From assembly GCF_039852015.1 (NCBI RefSeq), contig NZ_CP156627.1, positions 1 to 64,000 of the forward strand: a DNA stretch of 64,000 nucleotides. Reading direction: 5' to 3'. The stretch's first letter is position 1, and the number at the start of each line of letters is the position of its first letter. Below are positions 1 through 9,459 of the stretch, piece by piece. The notes below the pieces were generated by a model. That model saw only the letters and a program-made list of their open reading frames with translations. It was not told the DNA's origin and did not search any database. A program made the translations under genes and the position numbers. The DNA comes from Robbsia sp. KACC 23696. Lineage in GTDB: Bacteria; Pseudomonadota; Gammaproteobacteria; Burkholderiales; Burkholderiaceae.

Positions 1-1122
1 GTGAAAATGAAACCGCTTTTCTCCCTGCTGACTGGCGCCCTGCTCGCCGCGGCCGTCATCGGGCTGGGCGCCTGCAGCAAATCGACGCCATCGAAAGACA
101 GCGCCGACGCCACGCCTGCCGCGACCGATCGCGTCGTCATCGGCGTCTATGGCGGCGATTGGGAAAAGAACATTCGCGCGGCAGGCCTGGAGCAGTACGC
201 AAAGGATAATCACCTGAGCGTCGACATCGTTCCGGGCGCCGATGCGGAATGGCTGGCGAAACTGCGCGCGGCCAACGGCAACAAGCCGCCCTACGATATC
301 GTCGTGTTCCAGCCGGACTCGGTACAGCGCGCCAGTGCCGCCGGCCTGCTGCAACCGCTGGACAGCACGCACATCCCGAATCTCGCGCATCTCTACGACT
401 CGGTGCAACAGAAATTCGTCACCGATGGCAAGACCTATGCGGCCGCTTTCAGTCTCGGTCAACTGGGCATCGCGTATCGCACCGACCTCGTGAAGACGCC
501 GCCGACCAGCTGGTTGGATCTGTGGAAGCCGGAATACAAAGGCCACGTGGCGATCTCCTCGCCGACCTATGCCGCCGGCCTGCAGTTCTTCGCCGGCTTG
601 ACGCATGCACTCGGTGGCGAGTTGAAGAACGACGCCGATGTCGACAAGACCTTTGCGAAGCTCGCGCAGTTGAAGGATTCGGCGGTGGCTTTCCCGGACA
701 GTCCGGGCGCCATCCAGACCTTGCTCGAACGGGGCGATGCCTGGGTCGTGCCTTATTGGGACGGGCGCGTCTTCGCGCTGAAGAAGACCGGTATGAAGAT
801 CGGCTTCGTCTATCCGAGCGACGGCCCGGTGGTGGGCGCCGCGAATTGGGTGATCGCCAAGGGCGCACCGAATATGGCCAACGCCTACAAGCTGGTCGAT
901 TTCCTGTCGAGCGCAGCGGTCCAGAAAGCATTCTCGGACAGCTCGCTGTATGGCATGACGAATCGTGACGTGGTCTATAGCGACGAGCTGAAGAACGAAG
1001 CGCAGACCGGCGAAGACGCCTATAAGCGCCTGATCTGGATCGACTACAGCGCCGCCACGCCGAAGTTGGCCGACTGGACCAATCGCTGGTCGCAGGCACT
1101 GGGTAGCGGCACGGCCAAATGA
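1..1122 (+). CDS. PotD-like ABC transporter substrate-binding lipoprotein
   Basis: The 373-residue protein starts with GTG at the first base of the window and opens with a lipoprotein signal peptide. The basic MKMK start is followed by a hydrophobic stretch and a lipobox (LGAC, Cys25), so the mature protein should be anchored in the inner membrane facing the periplasm. The rest reads as a type 2 periplasmic binding protein of the spermidine/putrescine group: IGVYGGDWEKN near the mature N-terminus, then PPYDIVVFQPDSV and WLDLWKPEYKGHVAI. It is the first gene of a four-gene operon and overlaps the ATPase gene by 4 bp. The substrate cannot be read from sequence; a polyamine or another small cation or organic solute is plausible. 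A second in-frame start (ATG) lies two codons in. Confidence 0.85.
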   Translation: MKMKPLFSLLTGALLAAAVIGLGACSKSTPSKDSADATPAATDRVVIGVYGGDWEKNIRAAGLEQYAKDNHLSVDIVPGADAEWLAKLRAANGNKPPYDIVVFQPDSVQRASAAGLLQPLDSTHIPNLAHLYDSVQQKFVTDGKTYAAAFSLGQLGIAYRTDLVKTPPTSWLDLWKPEYKGHVAISSPTYAAGLQFFAGLTHALGGELKNDADVDKTFAKLAQLKDSAVAFPDSPGAIQTLLERGDAWVVPYWDGRVFALKKTGMKIGFVYPSDGPVVGAANWVIAKGAPNMANAYKLVDFLSSAAVQKAFSDSSLYGMTNRDVVYSDELKNEAQTGEDAYKRLIWIDYSAATPKLADWTNRWSQALGSGTAK

Positions 1123-2252
1123 GCGCAATCGATATACGCGGGATCAGCCGCCAGTTCGGCGAAACACGCGCACTCGACCATGTCGATCTCGGCATCGAGC
1201 AAGGCGAGTTCTTCTCGCTGCTCGGACCGAGCGGCTGTGGCAAGACGACATTGCTGAACATTGTCGCGGGCTTTCTGGAGCCGTCGGGCGGCCGCATTTC
1301 CATCGGCGGGCGCGATGTGACGGCGCTGCCGGCGCATCGACGCGACATCGGCATGGTGTTTCAGAACTATGCGCTGTTTCCGCATCTGAACGTGTACGAG
1401 AACGTCGCGTATGGCTTGCGCGTGCGTAAGCTGGGAAGCGCGGCGATTCGCGAACGCGTCGCGGAAATGCTGGCGCTGGTGCACCTCGATGCCCATGCGC
1501 AGAGGATGCCGCATCAGTTGTCGGGCGGCCAGCAACAACGCGTCGCCATCGCACGCGCGTTGGCGATCCGACCGCAAGTCCTGCTGCTCGATGAGCCGCT
1601 CTCCAACCTCGACGCAAAGTTGCGCAAGGCGATGCAATCGGAATTGCGCCGGATGCAACGCGAGGTGGGCATTACGACCGTGCTCGTGACGCACGACCAG
1701 GAAGAAGCATTGAGCCTTTCCGACCGCATCGGGATTCTGGGTGCCGGGCGGCTGCAGCAGGTCGGCTCGCCGCAGGCGCTGTACCGGCGTCCGGCGAATC
1801 GCTTCGTTGCCGAGTTTGTCGGTCAGGCGAATTTGATGGCCACCGTCCCGGGGACGACACCCGGGACCCGACTCGCAAGCGATTACGCGACGCGCGACGG
1901 CGCGCCGTTGATCTTGCAAGTGCCGACGGGCATCGACGCCGACGTATTTCTGCTGCGCCCGGAGCGCATCCGCGTGACGGCAATCGGCGCATCGGAGCCG
2001 TCCCGTGCATCGGCCGACGCACCGAATCAAGCGATCGCAATCGTCGAGGAAGCGGCCTACACAGGCGCCACGCTGAGTTTGCGCGTGCGACTCGGCGGCG
2101 CGGGGCAGTTGCAATTGCAGACACCGGAGCGCGCGTTCGACGTCCTGCCCGCGATCGGTAGCACGCTCGCCTTGCAATGGCACGCCGACGACCTGGTGCC
2201 GCTGCCGGAAGCCGGGCGCGAGCGCGCATCGGCTCAGGAGCACGCGGTATGA
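1119..2252 (+). CDS. PotA-like ABC transporter ATP-binding protein
   Basis: This 377-residue cytoplasmic ATPase energises the importer encoded around it. Walker A is GPSGCGKTT (about 36-44), the ABC signature LSGGQQQR is near 133, Walker B LLLDEP is near 155 and the switch histidine is in VLVTHDQEEA. About 140 residues follow the nucleotide-binding domain and carry a TOBE-type regulatory domain, as in PotA/FbpC/MalK-like ATPases of the CUT1/POPT type. The start codon overlaps the stop of the binding-protein gene (ATGA), which indicates translational coupling. The final codons overlap the first permease gene in the same way. Confidence 0.92.
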   Translation: MSAIDIRGISRQFGETRALDHVDLGIEQGEFFSLLGPSGCGKTTLLNIVAGFLEPSGGRISIGGRDVTALPAHRRDIGMVFQNYALFPHLNVYENVAYGLRVRKLGSAAIRERVAEMLALVHLDAHAQRMPHQLSGGQQQRVAIARALAIRPQVLLLDEPLSNLDAKLRKAMQSELRRMQREVGITTVLVTHDQEEALSLSDRIGILGAGRLQQVGSPQALYRRPANRFVAEFVGQANLMATVPGTTPGTRLASDYATRDGAPLILQVPTGIDADVFLLRPERIRVTAIGASEPSRASADAPNQAIAIVEEAAYTGATLSLRVRLGGAGQLQLQTPERAFDVLPAIGSTLALQWHADDLVPLPEAGRERASAQEHAV

Positions 2253-3151
2253 GCGCAATCGACCTGCGCCGGTTCGTTCGTCCCGGCGCGCCCGGAGGAC
2301 AGCGTTTCGCCTGGCTGATGCTGACACCCAGCATGGTGTTCCTGTTCGCCTTTCTGTTATTGCCTGCCCTGTTGCTGCTCGTGCTGAGCCTGCACAACGT
2401 CGACAGCATGTTGATGGTGTTGCCGACGTACAGCCTGTCGCAATACGTCGCGGTTTTCACGACGTCGGCGTATCTCGACGCGCTGTGGACGACCATCTGG
2501 ATTGCCGCGTTGACGGCCGGCATCTGCATCCTGCTGGCCTACCCCGCCGCCTGGCTGCTGGTGTCGACGCGCAGCCGTGCGTTGCGCACCTTGCTGTATC
2601 TGATCTTGATTTCGCCGTTGCTGACGAGTGTCGTGATCCGGACGTTCGCGTGGATTGTGCTGCTGGCACAGAACGGCTTGATCAATACGACGCTGGTCAA
2701 GCTCGGCCTGCTGCACCAACCGCTGGCCCTGCTCTGGAACTTGAAAGCGGTCGTCGTGGCCTATGTCCAGGTGATGCTGCCCTTCGCGGTGCTGCCGCTG
2801 GCGACGTCGTTCGGCGAGATCCCGACGTCGTTGACACGGGCGTCCCAGAGCCTGGGTGCCGGTCCGGCCTACACCTTCTTCAAGGTGACGTTGCCGCTGA
2901 CCTTCCCCGGCATGATGAGCGGCGCCATCATCGTTTTCACGCTGGCGGCGGGAAGCTATATCACACCGCTGCTGATAGGAGGACGGCTCCAGCCGCTGCT
3001 GCCGATCACGATTTATCAGCAAGCCTTGCAGATCGCGAACCTGCCGCTTGCGGCGGCGTTGTCGCTGACCTTGCTGGTGTTGACCGCAGCGATCGCGGCC
3101 GGCATGAATACGATACAGAAACGCTGGGAGGCGCGCGTCCATGGCCAATGA
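2249..3151 (+). CDS. PotB-like ABC transporter permease
   Basis: A 300-residue inner-membrane permease of the PotB type. I chose the ATG at 2249 because it overlaps the ATPase stop (ATGA) and has GGAG at 2237-2240. The longer open frame upstream is arginine-rich read-through of the previous gene. About six hydrophobic segments are visible, with the first at residues 20-45. The cytoplasmic EAA loop reads TRASQSLGAGPAYTFFKVTLP, the contact site for the ATPase. It pairs with the next permease gene, which it overlaps by 11 bp. Confidence 0.9.
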   Translation: MSAIDLRRFVRPGAPGGQRFAWLMLTPSMVFLFAFLLLPALLLLVLSLHNVDSMLMVLPTYSLSQYVAVFTTSAYLDALWTTIWIAALTAGICILLAYPAAWLLVSTRSRALRTLLYLILISPLLTSVVIRTFAWIVLLAQNGLINTTLVKLGLLHQPLALLWNLKAVVVAYVQVMLPFAVLPLATSFGEIPTSLTRASQSLGAGPAYTFFKVTLPLTFPGMMSGAIIVFTLAAGSYITPLLIGGRLQPLLPITIYQQALQIANLPLAAALSLTLLVLTAAIAAGMNTIQKRWEARVHGQ

Positions 3152-4007
3152 CACCCGCCCTGCGGCAGCGGATGCAGATGGGGCACGCTCGCCTGCGGGC
3201 GCCGCACTTTCGCCACGTGCCGCTTTCAGTGTCGGACGCCTGTGCGCGATGCTGGCCGGCTGGCTTGTGTATGGCTTTCTATGCTTGCCGGTACTGGTCA
3301 TCGTGCTGTCCGCATTCACGCCCGACGCCTATCCAAGCTTTCCGCCCCGCAGCTTGTCCTTGCATTGGTTTCACGCCTTGTTTGCAAACCCGGACTGGCT
3401 GCGCGCGCTGGCCGTGAGCGGCTGGCTGCTGCTGATCGTGACCCCGGCCACGGTCGTGCTCGGCACCTCGGCTGCCTATGCGTTGGCACGCCTGCAGTTC
3501 CGGGGGCGCGCCGTCCTTCAGGCATTTGTCCTGTCGCCGCTGATCATTCCGCAAGTGGTGCTCGGGATTGCTTTGCTGTATGTGCTGACCGCGGCGGGAC
3601 TCGGGGGATCGTTGCTCGGGATGGCAGCCGGGCATATCGTCGTGGCGCTGCCGTATGCGGTGCGAACCGTCAGCGTCAGCCTCGCCAGCGTCGATCGTCG
3701 TCTGGAATCGGCATCGATGAATCTGGGGGCGAGCCCGGCCACGACCTTTCGCCGCGTGACCTTGCCGCTGATCAAACCGGGCATCGTCGCGGGCGCGGTG
3801 TTCGCTGCGGTCACGTCTTTCGGCGAGGTGTCGGTGAGTCTGTTCCTGACCGCTCCCGACACCGTGACGATGCCGGTACGGATCTTCACTTACATCGACC
3901 AGACCTTCGATCCGACGGTGAACGCCGTCTCGGCGCTCTTTATCGGCCTGGCGATCGTCGCGCTAGTCATCCTCGAAAAAACCATCGGGCTGACGAAGGC
4001 CCTTTGA
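3141..4007 (+). CDS. PotC-like ABC transporter permease
   Basis: The second inner-membrane permease of the importer, 288 residues. After a polar leader of about 25 residues the first membrane helix starts near residue 33. The EAA motif near residues 190-215 (ESASMNLGASPATTFRRVTLP) is typical of PotC-like subunits. The ATG lies 11 bp inside the preceding permease gene. It is the last gene of the operon; the next gene, on the opposite strand, ends 37 bp downstream. I see no clear terminator in that space. Confidence 0.9.
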   Translation: MANDTRPAAADADGARSPAGAALSPRAAFSVGRLCAMLAGWLVYGFLCLPVLVIVLSAFTPDAYPSFPPRSLSLHWFHALFANPDWLRALAVSGWLLLIVTPATVVLGTSAAYALARLQFRGRAVLQAFVLSPLIIPQVVLGIALLYVLTAAGLGGSLLGMAAGHIVVALPYAVRTVSVSLASVDRRLESASMNLGASPATTFRRVTLPLIKPGIVAGAVFAAVTSFGEVSVSLFLTAPDTVTMPVRIFTYIDQTFDPTVNAVSALFIGLAIVALVILEKTIGLTKAL

Positions 4008-4043
4008 CGGTTGCTGTTGGATGCGTTTGGCGCGTCGTATCGC

Positions 4044-5057
4044 TCAGGCGCGTTCCGGCGCCTCACGCGCCAGCCGGTTGCTCAGATCGAGGCCATACAA
4101 CAAGGCTAGAACGGTATCGAGCACCGGCGTACGGATACCGCGTTGCCGCGCCAGCGTCTGGGTCTGACGCACGATCGCGTCCACCTCCATCGGCCGCTGC
4201 AAGATCGCGTCCTGCAACATGGACGGCCGCGTATTCGAGCTGGCGGGATACAACACCGCGTCCTCCGCGGTCAAAGCCAAGCCCAGCGCCTGACCGATCT
4301 CGATCACCTCGGTACGCAATGCCGACATCAGCGCGCTGATCTGCGGGTCGCCGTTCCGGTCCTGACTCGAGAGCCGTGTCAGTGCCGACACGGTATTGGC
4401 CGTCACATTCGTCAACAGCTTGCGCCAGACTTCCAGATGGATGTCGGCATCGTTCCGCACCGGCAGACCCGACTGCGTGAAGAGATCCGTCAAAGCGCGC
4501 AGACGCTCGCTGGGGGCCCCGTCGGGGCCGAGGCGCGTCCGGTCAGGCTCGCCCAAAATGAATAGGTTGCTGCCATTGTTGAAGATCGTGCCGTCGTCCA
4601 GCACTTCGTTCGGCGAATAGACGACCGCGCCGATCACCCGTTCCGCACCGACCGTGCGCCACAGTGCGCCGTGCGGATCGACGTCCTGCAACGGCCCCGG
4701 CTCGGCATCGCGCCCGTAGGTCCACCACCACGGCACGCCATTCAGCAAGAACACCGCGATGCCGTCCGGCTTCAATGCGGCACGTAAGGCCGCCGCATGG
4801 TCCGGCACGCTTCCGGCCTTCAGTCCGATGATCAGAATGTCTTGCGGCGGGAGCGTTGCGAGATCGGTATAGACCTGCGTCGAAGTCGGATGCACGGTGA
4901 ACGTGCCGTCGAGGCCGCGCAGCGTCAGTCCCTGCTCCGCAATCCGCGCGCGTTGACGCTCGCGCACGACCAGTGAGACGTCGGCATGCCCTGCGTGCAA
5001 CAAGCGCACCGCCACATTACCGCCAACGGCACCCACGCCAAATAAGCCTACTTTCAT
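4044..5057 (-). CDS. panE: 2-dehydropantoate 2-reductase (ketopantoate reductase family)
   Basis: A 337-residue protein of the ApbA/PanE family. Family members reduce 2-dehydropantoate to pantoate with NADPH in pantothenate synthesis. The Rossmann motif is GVGAVGG at residues 7-13. NGVP carries the conserved Asn-Gly, the catalytic-lysine segment reads EVWRKLLTN, and the C-terminal signature is RPSMLQD. Length is slightly above the usual 300-310 residues. It converges with the ABC operon and the phospholipase-D-like gene lies just upstream on the same strand. Burkholderia-type genomes carry several PanE paralogues, so the true substrate may be another 2-oxo acid. The symbol reflects family rather than proven role. 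Confidence 0.82.
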   Translation of the reverse strand: MKVGLFGVGAVGGNVAVRLLHAGHADVSLVVRERQRARIAEQGLTLRGLDGTFTVHPTSTQVYTDLATLPPQDILIIGLKAGSVPDHAAALRAALKPDGIAVFLLNGVPWWWTYGRDAEPGPLQDVDPHGALWRTVGAERVIGAVVYSPNEVLDDGTIFNNGSNLFILGEPDRTRLGPDGAPSERLRALTDLFTQSGLPVRNDADIHLEVWRKLLTNVTANTVSALTRLSSQDRNGDPQISALMSALRTEVIEIGQALGLALTAEDAVLYPASSNTRPSMLQDAILQRPMEVDAIVRQTQTLARQRGIRTPVLDTVLALLYGLDLSNRLAREAPERA

Positions 5058-5088
5058 GCTGTTTCACGCTCCTTCGATTGCGCCGTCA

Positions 5089-6357
5089 TCACATTTGCGA
5101 TTCGATCGGTCGAATAAGCCATTCGCCGATTTTCTGCAGCATCGGTCGGGCGCGCCATTTCTCCATCGTGCAAGCGGTCGCACCACGCAAGTCGCTCTCC
5201 ATGACGCGCGTCATTGCCGCACCAAATTCCGGTGAATAAACGTTCAGGCTGGCTTCGTCATTGAGGTTGAAAGATCGCATATCGAAATTCGTCGAACCGA
5301 CCGATACCATCAGTCCGTCGAGGATCAACATCTTGTTATGCATCATCGTCTTTTCATACTCGTAGATCTCGACGCCAGCGGCCAGCAAGCTGCCCCACTG
5401 CCGCTTGGACGCCACGCGGATCAACATCGAGTCCGTGTATCGATCCGGCACCAGCAAGCGGATCTTGACGCCACGACGCGTGGCTTCCACCAGCGCATCG
5501 TTCATTAAGCGGTCCGGAATGAAATAGGCGGCTTGCAGATCGATCGTTTTCGTCGCAGCTGCGACCGCCAACAAATACATCAGCTGCATACTGGCGTTGC
5601 CACCGGACGGCGAACTGACGAACATGTGCATCTTGCGCGAGCCGGCTGCCGCCAGCGCCGGATAGTATTTGGCGCTGTGCAGCACCCGACCGGTCGTTTT
5701 GATCCAGTTGTCCATGAAACCGGCTTGTAGCTGCGCCACTACCGGGCCTTCGATGCGAAAGTGCATATCGCGCCAGTGCTCCGGATCCTGCGCATGGCCC
5801 CGCCATTGATCGGCAATGCCCACGCCGCCGGTAAAGCCGATCGTGCCATCGACGACGAGCAATTTTCGATGGGTTCGATTATTGAGACGCGAAACGGTGT
5901 ACCACTTCAATGGGTGATATTTTTCAACCTCGACACCGGCATCGCGCAACTCGCTGAGCAGTGACTGATCCATCTTGAAACTGCCGGCCCAATCGAGCAT
6001 CACGTGCACCGCGACGCCGGCGAGCTGCCGCTCCTTCAGCGCATCGGCAAATTCGCGACCGATACTGCCGGACCAGTAGATATACGTCTCGAAGGTGATG
6101 CTCTGCTTTGCCGCGCGAATGGCCGCCAGCATCGCCGGAAAAATCTCGTCGCCATTGTGCAGCGCGGTGATCGAATTGCCTTGCAGCATATCGGGACCGA
6201 GCATCGCGTCCATTTCCAACTCGAACTGCGGATCCTCGATGGCGTGACAGTGCCCGATGGCGTGACGAACGGCCTTCTCCGGGACCTTGAAATTCACGGC
6301 GACCATCACCGCCATCGCGGTCAAAATCGCCGTGGCGGCAATCAGCATCCAGATCAT
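5089..6357 (-). CDS. Cardiolipin synthase-like phospholipase D family protein
   Basis: A 422-residue protein with an N-terminal membrane anchor (about residues 2-24) and two HKD catalytic motifs: HRKLLVVDGTIGFTGG near the middle and HNKMLILDGLMVSVGSTN near the C-terminus. Two HKD boxes and an N-terminal anchor are characteristic of bacterial cardiolipin synthases and related phosphatidyltransferases, which join two phosphatidylglycerols or use phosphatidylethanolamine. It has one short N-terminal helix rather than the two of classical ClsA, so it is closer to ClsB or anchored PLD-like forms. It ends 32 bp upstream of the panE start on the same strand, so the two could be co-transcribed. Confidence 0.82.
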   Translation of the reverse strand: MIWMLIAATAILTAMAVMVAVNFKVPEKAVRHAIGHCHAIEDPQFELEMDAMLGPDMLQGNSITALHNGDEIFPAMLAAIRAAKQSITFETYIYWSGSIGREFADALKERQLAGVAVHVMLDWAGSFKMDQSLLSELRDAGVEVEKYHPLKWYTVSRLNNRTHRKLLVVDGTIGFTGGVGIADQWRGHAQDPEHWRDMHFRIEGPVVAQLQAGFMDNWIKTTGRVLHSAKYYPALAAAGSRKMHMFVSSPSGGNASMQLMYLLAVAAATKTIDLQAAYFIPDRLMNDALVEATRRGVKIRLLVPDRYTDSMLIRVASKRQWGSLLAAGVEIYEYEKTMMHNKMLILDGLMVSVGSTNFDMRSFNLNDEASLNVYSPEFGAAMTRVMESDLRGATACTMEKWRARPMLQKIGEWLIRPIESQM

Positions 6358-6564
6358 TCTTGCTCTCTTGGGTTCGGCCGGCGCACTATCCCACTGCGCA
6401 CGAGGACCAATCCAATATAGCGCAAAAACGGTCGGCGCCCTGTCGGCTGCCGGCTTGTGGGGCTTCAGACACCGAGGCTTGCCCCAAACGGCCGCCCGCA
6501 GAGGCTTCCGTTTGGCGGTGCATTACACTAAGGCATCGGCACCCCAGCGCCGATCTAACCATTA

Positions 6565-7446
6565 ATGCGCATTCGCGACATGCCGCCACCTTTTCCTGCT
6601 GAACAATCGTCCCTGTCCCCTTCATCTCACATTGCGCGGATGATCGAGTCGGGCGAGGCGCATTCCGTACCCGCCGCAGATGGCACGCCCATCCTCTGGC
6701 GCCGCTTCGGAAGCGGGACGCCCGTGGTCCTATTGCACGGTGGGCATGGCGACTGGATGCATTGGTTCCGCAATGTCGCGGCGCTCTCGGCCTATCGCGA
6801 AGTCTGGATCCCGGACATGCCGAATTTCGGCGACTCCGGCGACTTGCCCGTTTCGTCGTTCGCGCATTTATGTGATGCCACGCTGTCGTCGCTCGACACG
6901 CTATTGGGCGCCGGCACAGCGATCGATCTCGTCGGATTTTCATTCGGTGGCATGGTCGCGGCCGCCATCGCGACAAAGCGGCCCGTCACGCGCTTGATAC
7001 TGGTCGGCAGCGGCGGCCACCGTTCCGTCGGACGCGATCACCCCGCATTATTGAATTGGCATAAAACCGATGATGCCGAGGCGCGCATCACCATGCTCAA
7101 TGCGAACGTGAGGACCTTCATGTTCCACGACGCGTCCGCGGTCAGCCCACTTATCGAATCGATTTACGCACGGCAATGCCTTCGCACGCGCTTTCGAAGC
7201 CGTGGCTCCTGGGGCGGCGCGACGCTTCAGGATTTTCTACAGACAGCGAAAGTCAAAACCCTATTGCTGTGGGGCGACCAGGATGTCACCCTCGCCTCAC
7301 CGACCGACTATTCGGCGAAACTCCGCGAGGCACATATACGGCACGAACTCGTCCTGGTACCCGGCGCCGGACACTGGCTGCAATGCGAGGCCGCCGAGGC
7401 CGCGAACACCGCGTTTATTGCCTTTCTGCAAAATGCGAAAGACTGA
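6565..7446 (+). CDS. Alpha/beta hydrolase
   Basis: A 293-residue alpha/beta-hydrolase-fold protein with a complete apparent triad: nucleophile elbow GFSFGGM (near residue 120), an acid in LLLWGDQDV and the catalytic histidine in PGAGHWLQCE close to the C-terminus. The oxyanion-hole motif is LLHGGHGDW. No signal peptide is evident, so it should be cytoplasmic. It is divergent from the phospholipase-D-like gene, with a 207-bp intergenic region. The substrate is not predictable; members include esterases and C-C hydrolases. Confidence 0.8.
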   Translation: MRIRDMPPPFPAEQSSLSPSSHIARMIESGEAHSVPAADGTPILWRRFGSGTPVVLLHGGHGDWMHWFRNVAALSAYREVWIPDMPNFGDSGDLPVSSFAHLCDATLSSLDTLLGAGTAIDLVGFSFGGMVAAAIATKRPVTRLILVGSGGHRSVGRDHPALLNWHKTDDAEARITMLNANVRTFMFHDASAVSPLIESIYARQCLRTRFRSRGSWGGATLQDFLQTAKVKTLLLWGDQDVTLASPTDYSAKLREAHIRHELVLVPGAGHWLQCEAAEAANTAFIAFLQNAKD

Positions 7447-7670
7447 AAGCGGTCCGAATCGGTTCAATCCGTTTCTTTTATCTCGCCCTACGAAAAACGC
7501 TCGCCTAAGGGGCCCAAAGATCGCTCGGCGTACGTTCGGATCGTGCCGCCGGTGATTCGCGCCGCGCGCAGCACGATATCCGCTCACACGGCATAATACG
7601 CACACACCGCCGGGCCGTTCCTGAGCGCCTCCTGGCGCATCGCACGGTCACTGCGCCACCCGCACAAAAC

Positions 7671-8546
7671 ATGACGTCCATGAGCCAACCATCCCCTACA
7701 GTCTCGACCCCCGTGTCGCGCACCGACGCACCGGCATCGGAAGCGATCCAGGCCGCCTACTTCCAACGGTATCGCGAAGCGGTTCCGACACAGCAATGGA
7801 GCGAAACGCTGGGACTGATGCTGGACCATCGTTCGGTGCGCAGTTTTTTGTCGACGCCGCTTGCTGAAGGGACCGTCGAAGCGCTGGTTGCCGCAGCGTC
7901 GTCGGCACCGACATCGTCGAACGTGCAGGCGTGGAGCGTCGTTGCCGTCAGCGATGCCGCCACCCGCGCGCAGCTCGCGGAATTGGCAGGCGGACAGAAA
8001 CATATCGTCGACGCGCCGTTGATTCTGGTCTGGATTGCCGACCTCGCACGCGCAGACGCGATCGGCAAAGCCGCCGGTCAGCCCATGGAAACGCTTGGCC
8101 TGGCCGAGACGGGCATCGTTGCCATCGTCGATGCGATCCTCGCCGCGCAAAACGCATTGGTCGCCGCGGAGTCATTAGGCCTGGGGACCGTCTATATCGG
8201 CGCCTTGCGCAATGACCCGGCGCGTGTGGCGGCCTTGCTCGGCCTGCCGGCGGGCGCATGGGCCGTTGCCGGCCTCGTCATCGGCCATCCCGATCCGACG
8301 GTGGCAACCGCAGTCAAGCCACGGCTGCCGCAGCGCGCCGTCTTGCACCGTGAGCGCTATCATACGGACCAGCAAGCGGCCATCGCCGATCACGATGTCG
8401 CCACCGAAGCGTTCCGCGCAGAGCAAGGACTTCCGTCGCAATCATGGACCACGTTGCTCCTCGGTCGGCTTGGCCCGATCTCGGCACTGAAGGGCCGCCA
8501 TCTATTGCGCGAAACACTCGCCAAGTTAGGCGTGCCGCTGGCGTAA
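7671..8546 (+). CDS. NfsA/Frp-like NADPH-dependent flavin oxidoreductase (nitroreductase family)
   Basis: A 291-residue protein of the nitroreductase superfamily. HRSVRSFLS followed by AASSAPTSSNVQAWSVV matches the FMN-binding N-terminal half of NfsA/Frp-type oxygen-insensitive nitroreductases and flavin reductases. AAESLGLGTVYIGALRNDP is the typical second conserved block. A polar N-terminal extension of about 30 residues precedes the family core, so one of the internal in-frame starts may be used. It lies downstream of the hydrolase gene with a 224-bp gap, probably its own promoter region. Likely function: NADPH-dependent reduction of FMN, quinones or nitro compounds. Confidence 0.8.
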   Translation: MTSMSQPSPTVSTPVSRTDAPASEAIQAAYFQRYREAVPTQQWSETLGLMLDHRSVRSFLSTPLAEGTVEALVAAASSAPTSSNVQAWSVVAVSDAATRAQLAELAGGQKHIVDAPLILVWIADLARADAIGKAAGQPMETLGLAETGIVAIVDAILAAQNALVAAESLGLGTVYIGALRNDPARVAALLGLPAGAWAVAGLVIGHPDPTVATAVKPRLPQRAVLHRERYHTDQQAAIADHDVATEAFRAEQGLPSQSWTTLLLGRLGPISALKGRHLLRETLAKLGVPLA

Positions 8547-8568
8547 GTGCCATCCCGTAGAACATTAC

Positions 8569-8588
8569 GCCGGCCGGGCACGGCCGGC
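8569..8588. terminator. GC-rich hairpin between converging genes
   Basis: Arms GCCGGCCG and CGGCCGGC pair perfectly across a 4-base loop, 23 bp after the nitroreductase stop and before the stop of the converging DJ-1 gene. There is no U-run on either side, so an intrinsic terminator is only a possibility. Confidence 0.3.
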
Positions 8589-8663
8589 CGGGTCGACGCG
8601 ATGGGCCGTTCACGTTGCGGAAAGCGCCGCGCGACAAATCGTGTGTCGTCGCGTGGGAGCCCG

Positions 8664-9368
8664 TCAGCATTGGCGACGCATCGCCGCCGCAGCCTGGTTC
8701 ACCGCCGCAACGCGTAAGGCCCGGCGACCGGCATTTGCCGCGACGGCACGCTGCACAACGGCTGCCGGCGCGACAAACGGCGTTCCCGCCTTGAACGGCG
8801 GCTGCGGGTCGTATTCGATTTGCAACTGAATCTGCTGCGCGATGTCCTCACCGACTAAATCGGCGGCGACCAGCAATGCCATATCGATCCCAGCCGTAAC
8901 GCCACCCGACGTATAAATATTGCCGTCAACGGTCAACCGATCGTCACTCGGCGTCGCGCCAAACGCCGACAACAGGTCTCGCGCCTGCCAATGTCCGCCG
9001 GAACGACGACCGATAAGCAAGCCGGCCGCCCCCAGCAACAGCGAGCCGGTACATATCCCAAATATATAGCGTGCAGCCGCGGATTTCCGCGCGACGAAAT
9101 CGACCGTCGCGGCATCCAGAATGGCGTCGTCGATACCGGGACCGCCTGGCACGACGAATAGCGCGTAATCCGCGGCATGCGCAAAATCGGTGTCGGGTTG
9201 AATAATCAAGCCGCTATCGGCCCGTACAGGCGCCGTGCTTCGCGCGACGATCTCCACCCGCCAGCCGGGCAGCCGCGCGAGTACTTCGAGGGGCCCCGTC
9301 AAATCGAGTTGCGTCATGCCGGGAAGGAGCAATAATCCGGCACAGTGTGAAGGGGATGGCGTCGTCAT
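8664..9368 (-). CDS. DJ-1/PfpI family protein
   Basis: A 234-residue protein of the DJ-1/PfpI (class I glutamine amidotransferase-like) fold. The nucleophile elbow is FGICTGSLLLGAAGLL (Cys near 110), preceded by LFVVPGGPGID and followed by SAFGATPSDDRLTVDGNIYTSGGVTAGIDMAL. This is the pattern of isonitrile hydratase (InhA)-like and GlxA-type proteins without the DNA-binding domain. I use the ATG at 9368 because GGAG sits 7 bases upstream; the open frame continues about 110 codons further but crosses the divergent gene. A C-terminal arginine/alanine-rich tail is present. It is divergent from a GlxA-type regulator that shares the same fold, so the pair may act on one pathway. Confidence 0.8.
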   Translation of the reverse strand: MTTPSPSHCAGLLLLPGMTQLDLTGPLEVLARLPGWRVEIVARSTAPVRADSGLIIQPDTDFAHAADYALFVVPGGPGIDDAILDAATVDFVARKSAAARYIFGICTGSLLLGAAGLLIGRRSGGHWQARDLLSAFGATPSDDRLTVDGNIYTSGGVTAGIDMALLVAADLVGEDIAQQIQLQIEYDPQPPFKAGTPFVAPAAVVQRAVAANAGRRALRVAAVNQAAAAMRRQC

Positions 9369-9459
9369 CGATCGCTCCGTTGGATCAGGAAGAAAAGGCA
9401 CATCCATTAGACCGCGATCGGTCCTGGCAAAAAAGCCAAAAAAAGCGTAAATTCTGCCA

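Noticed and set aside
1044-2327. 427-codon minus-strand frame
   Set aside because: Antisense to the PotA-like ATPase gene, whose Walker motifs are intact.
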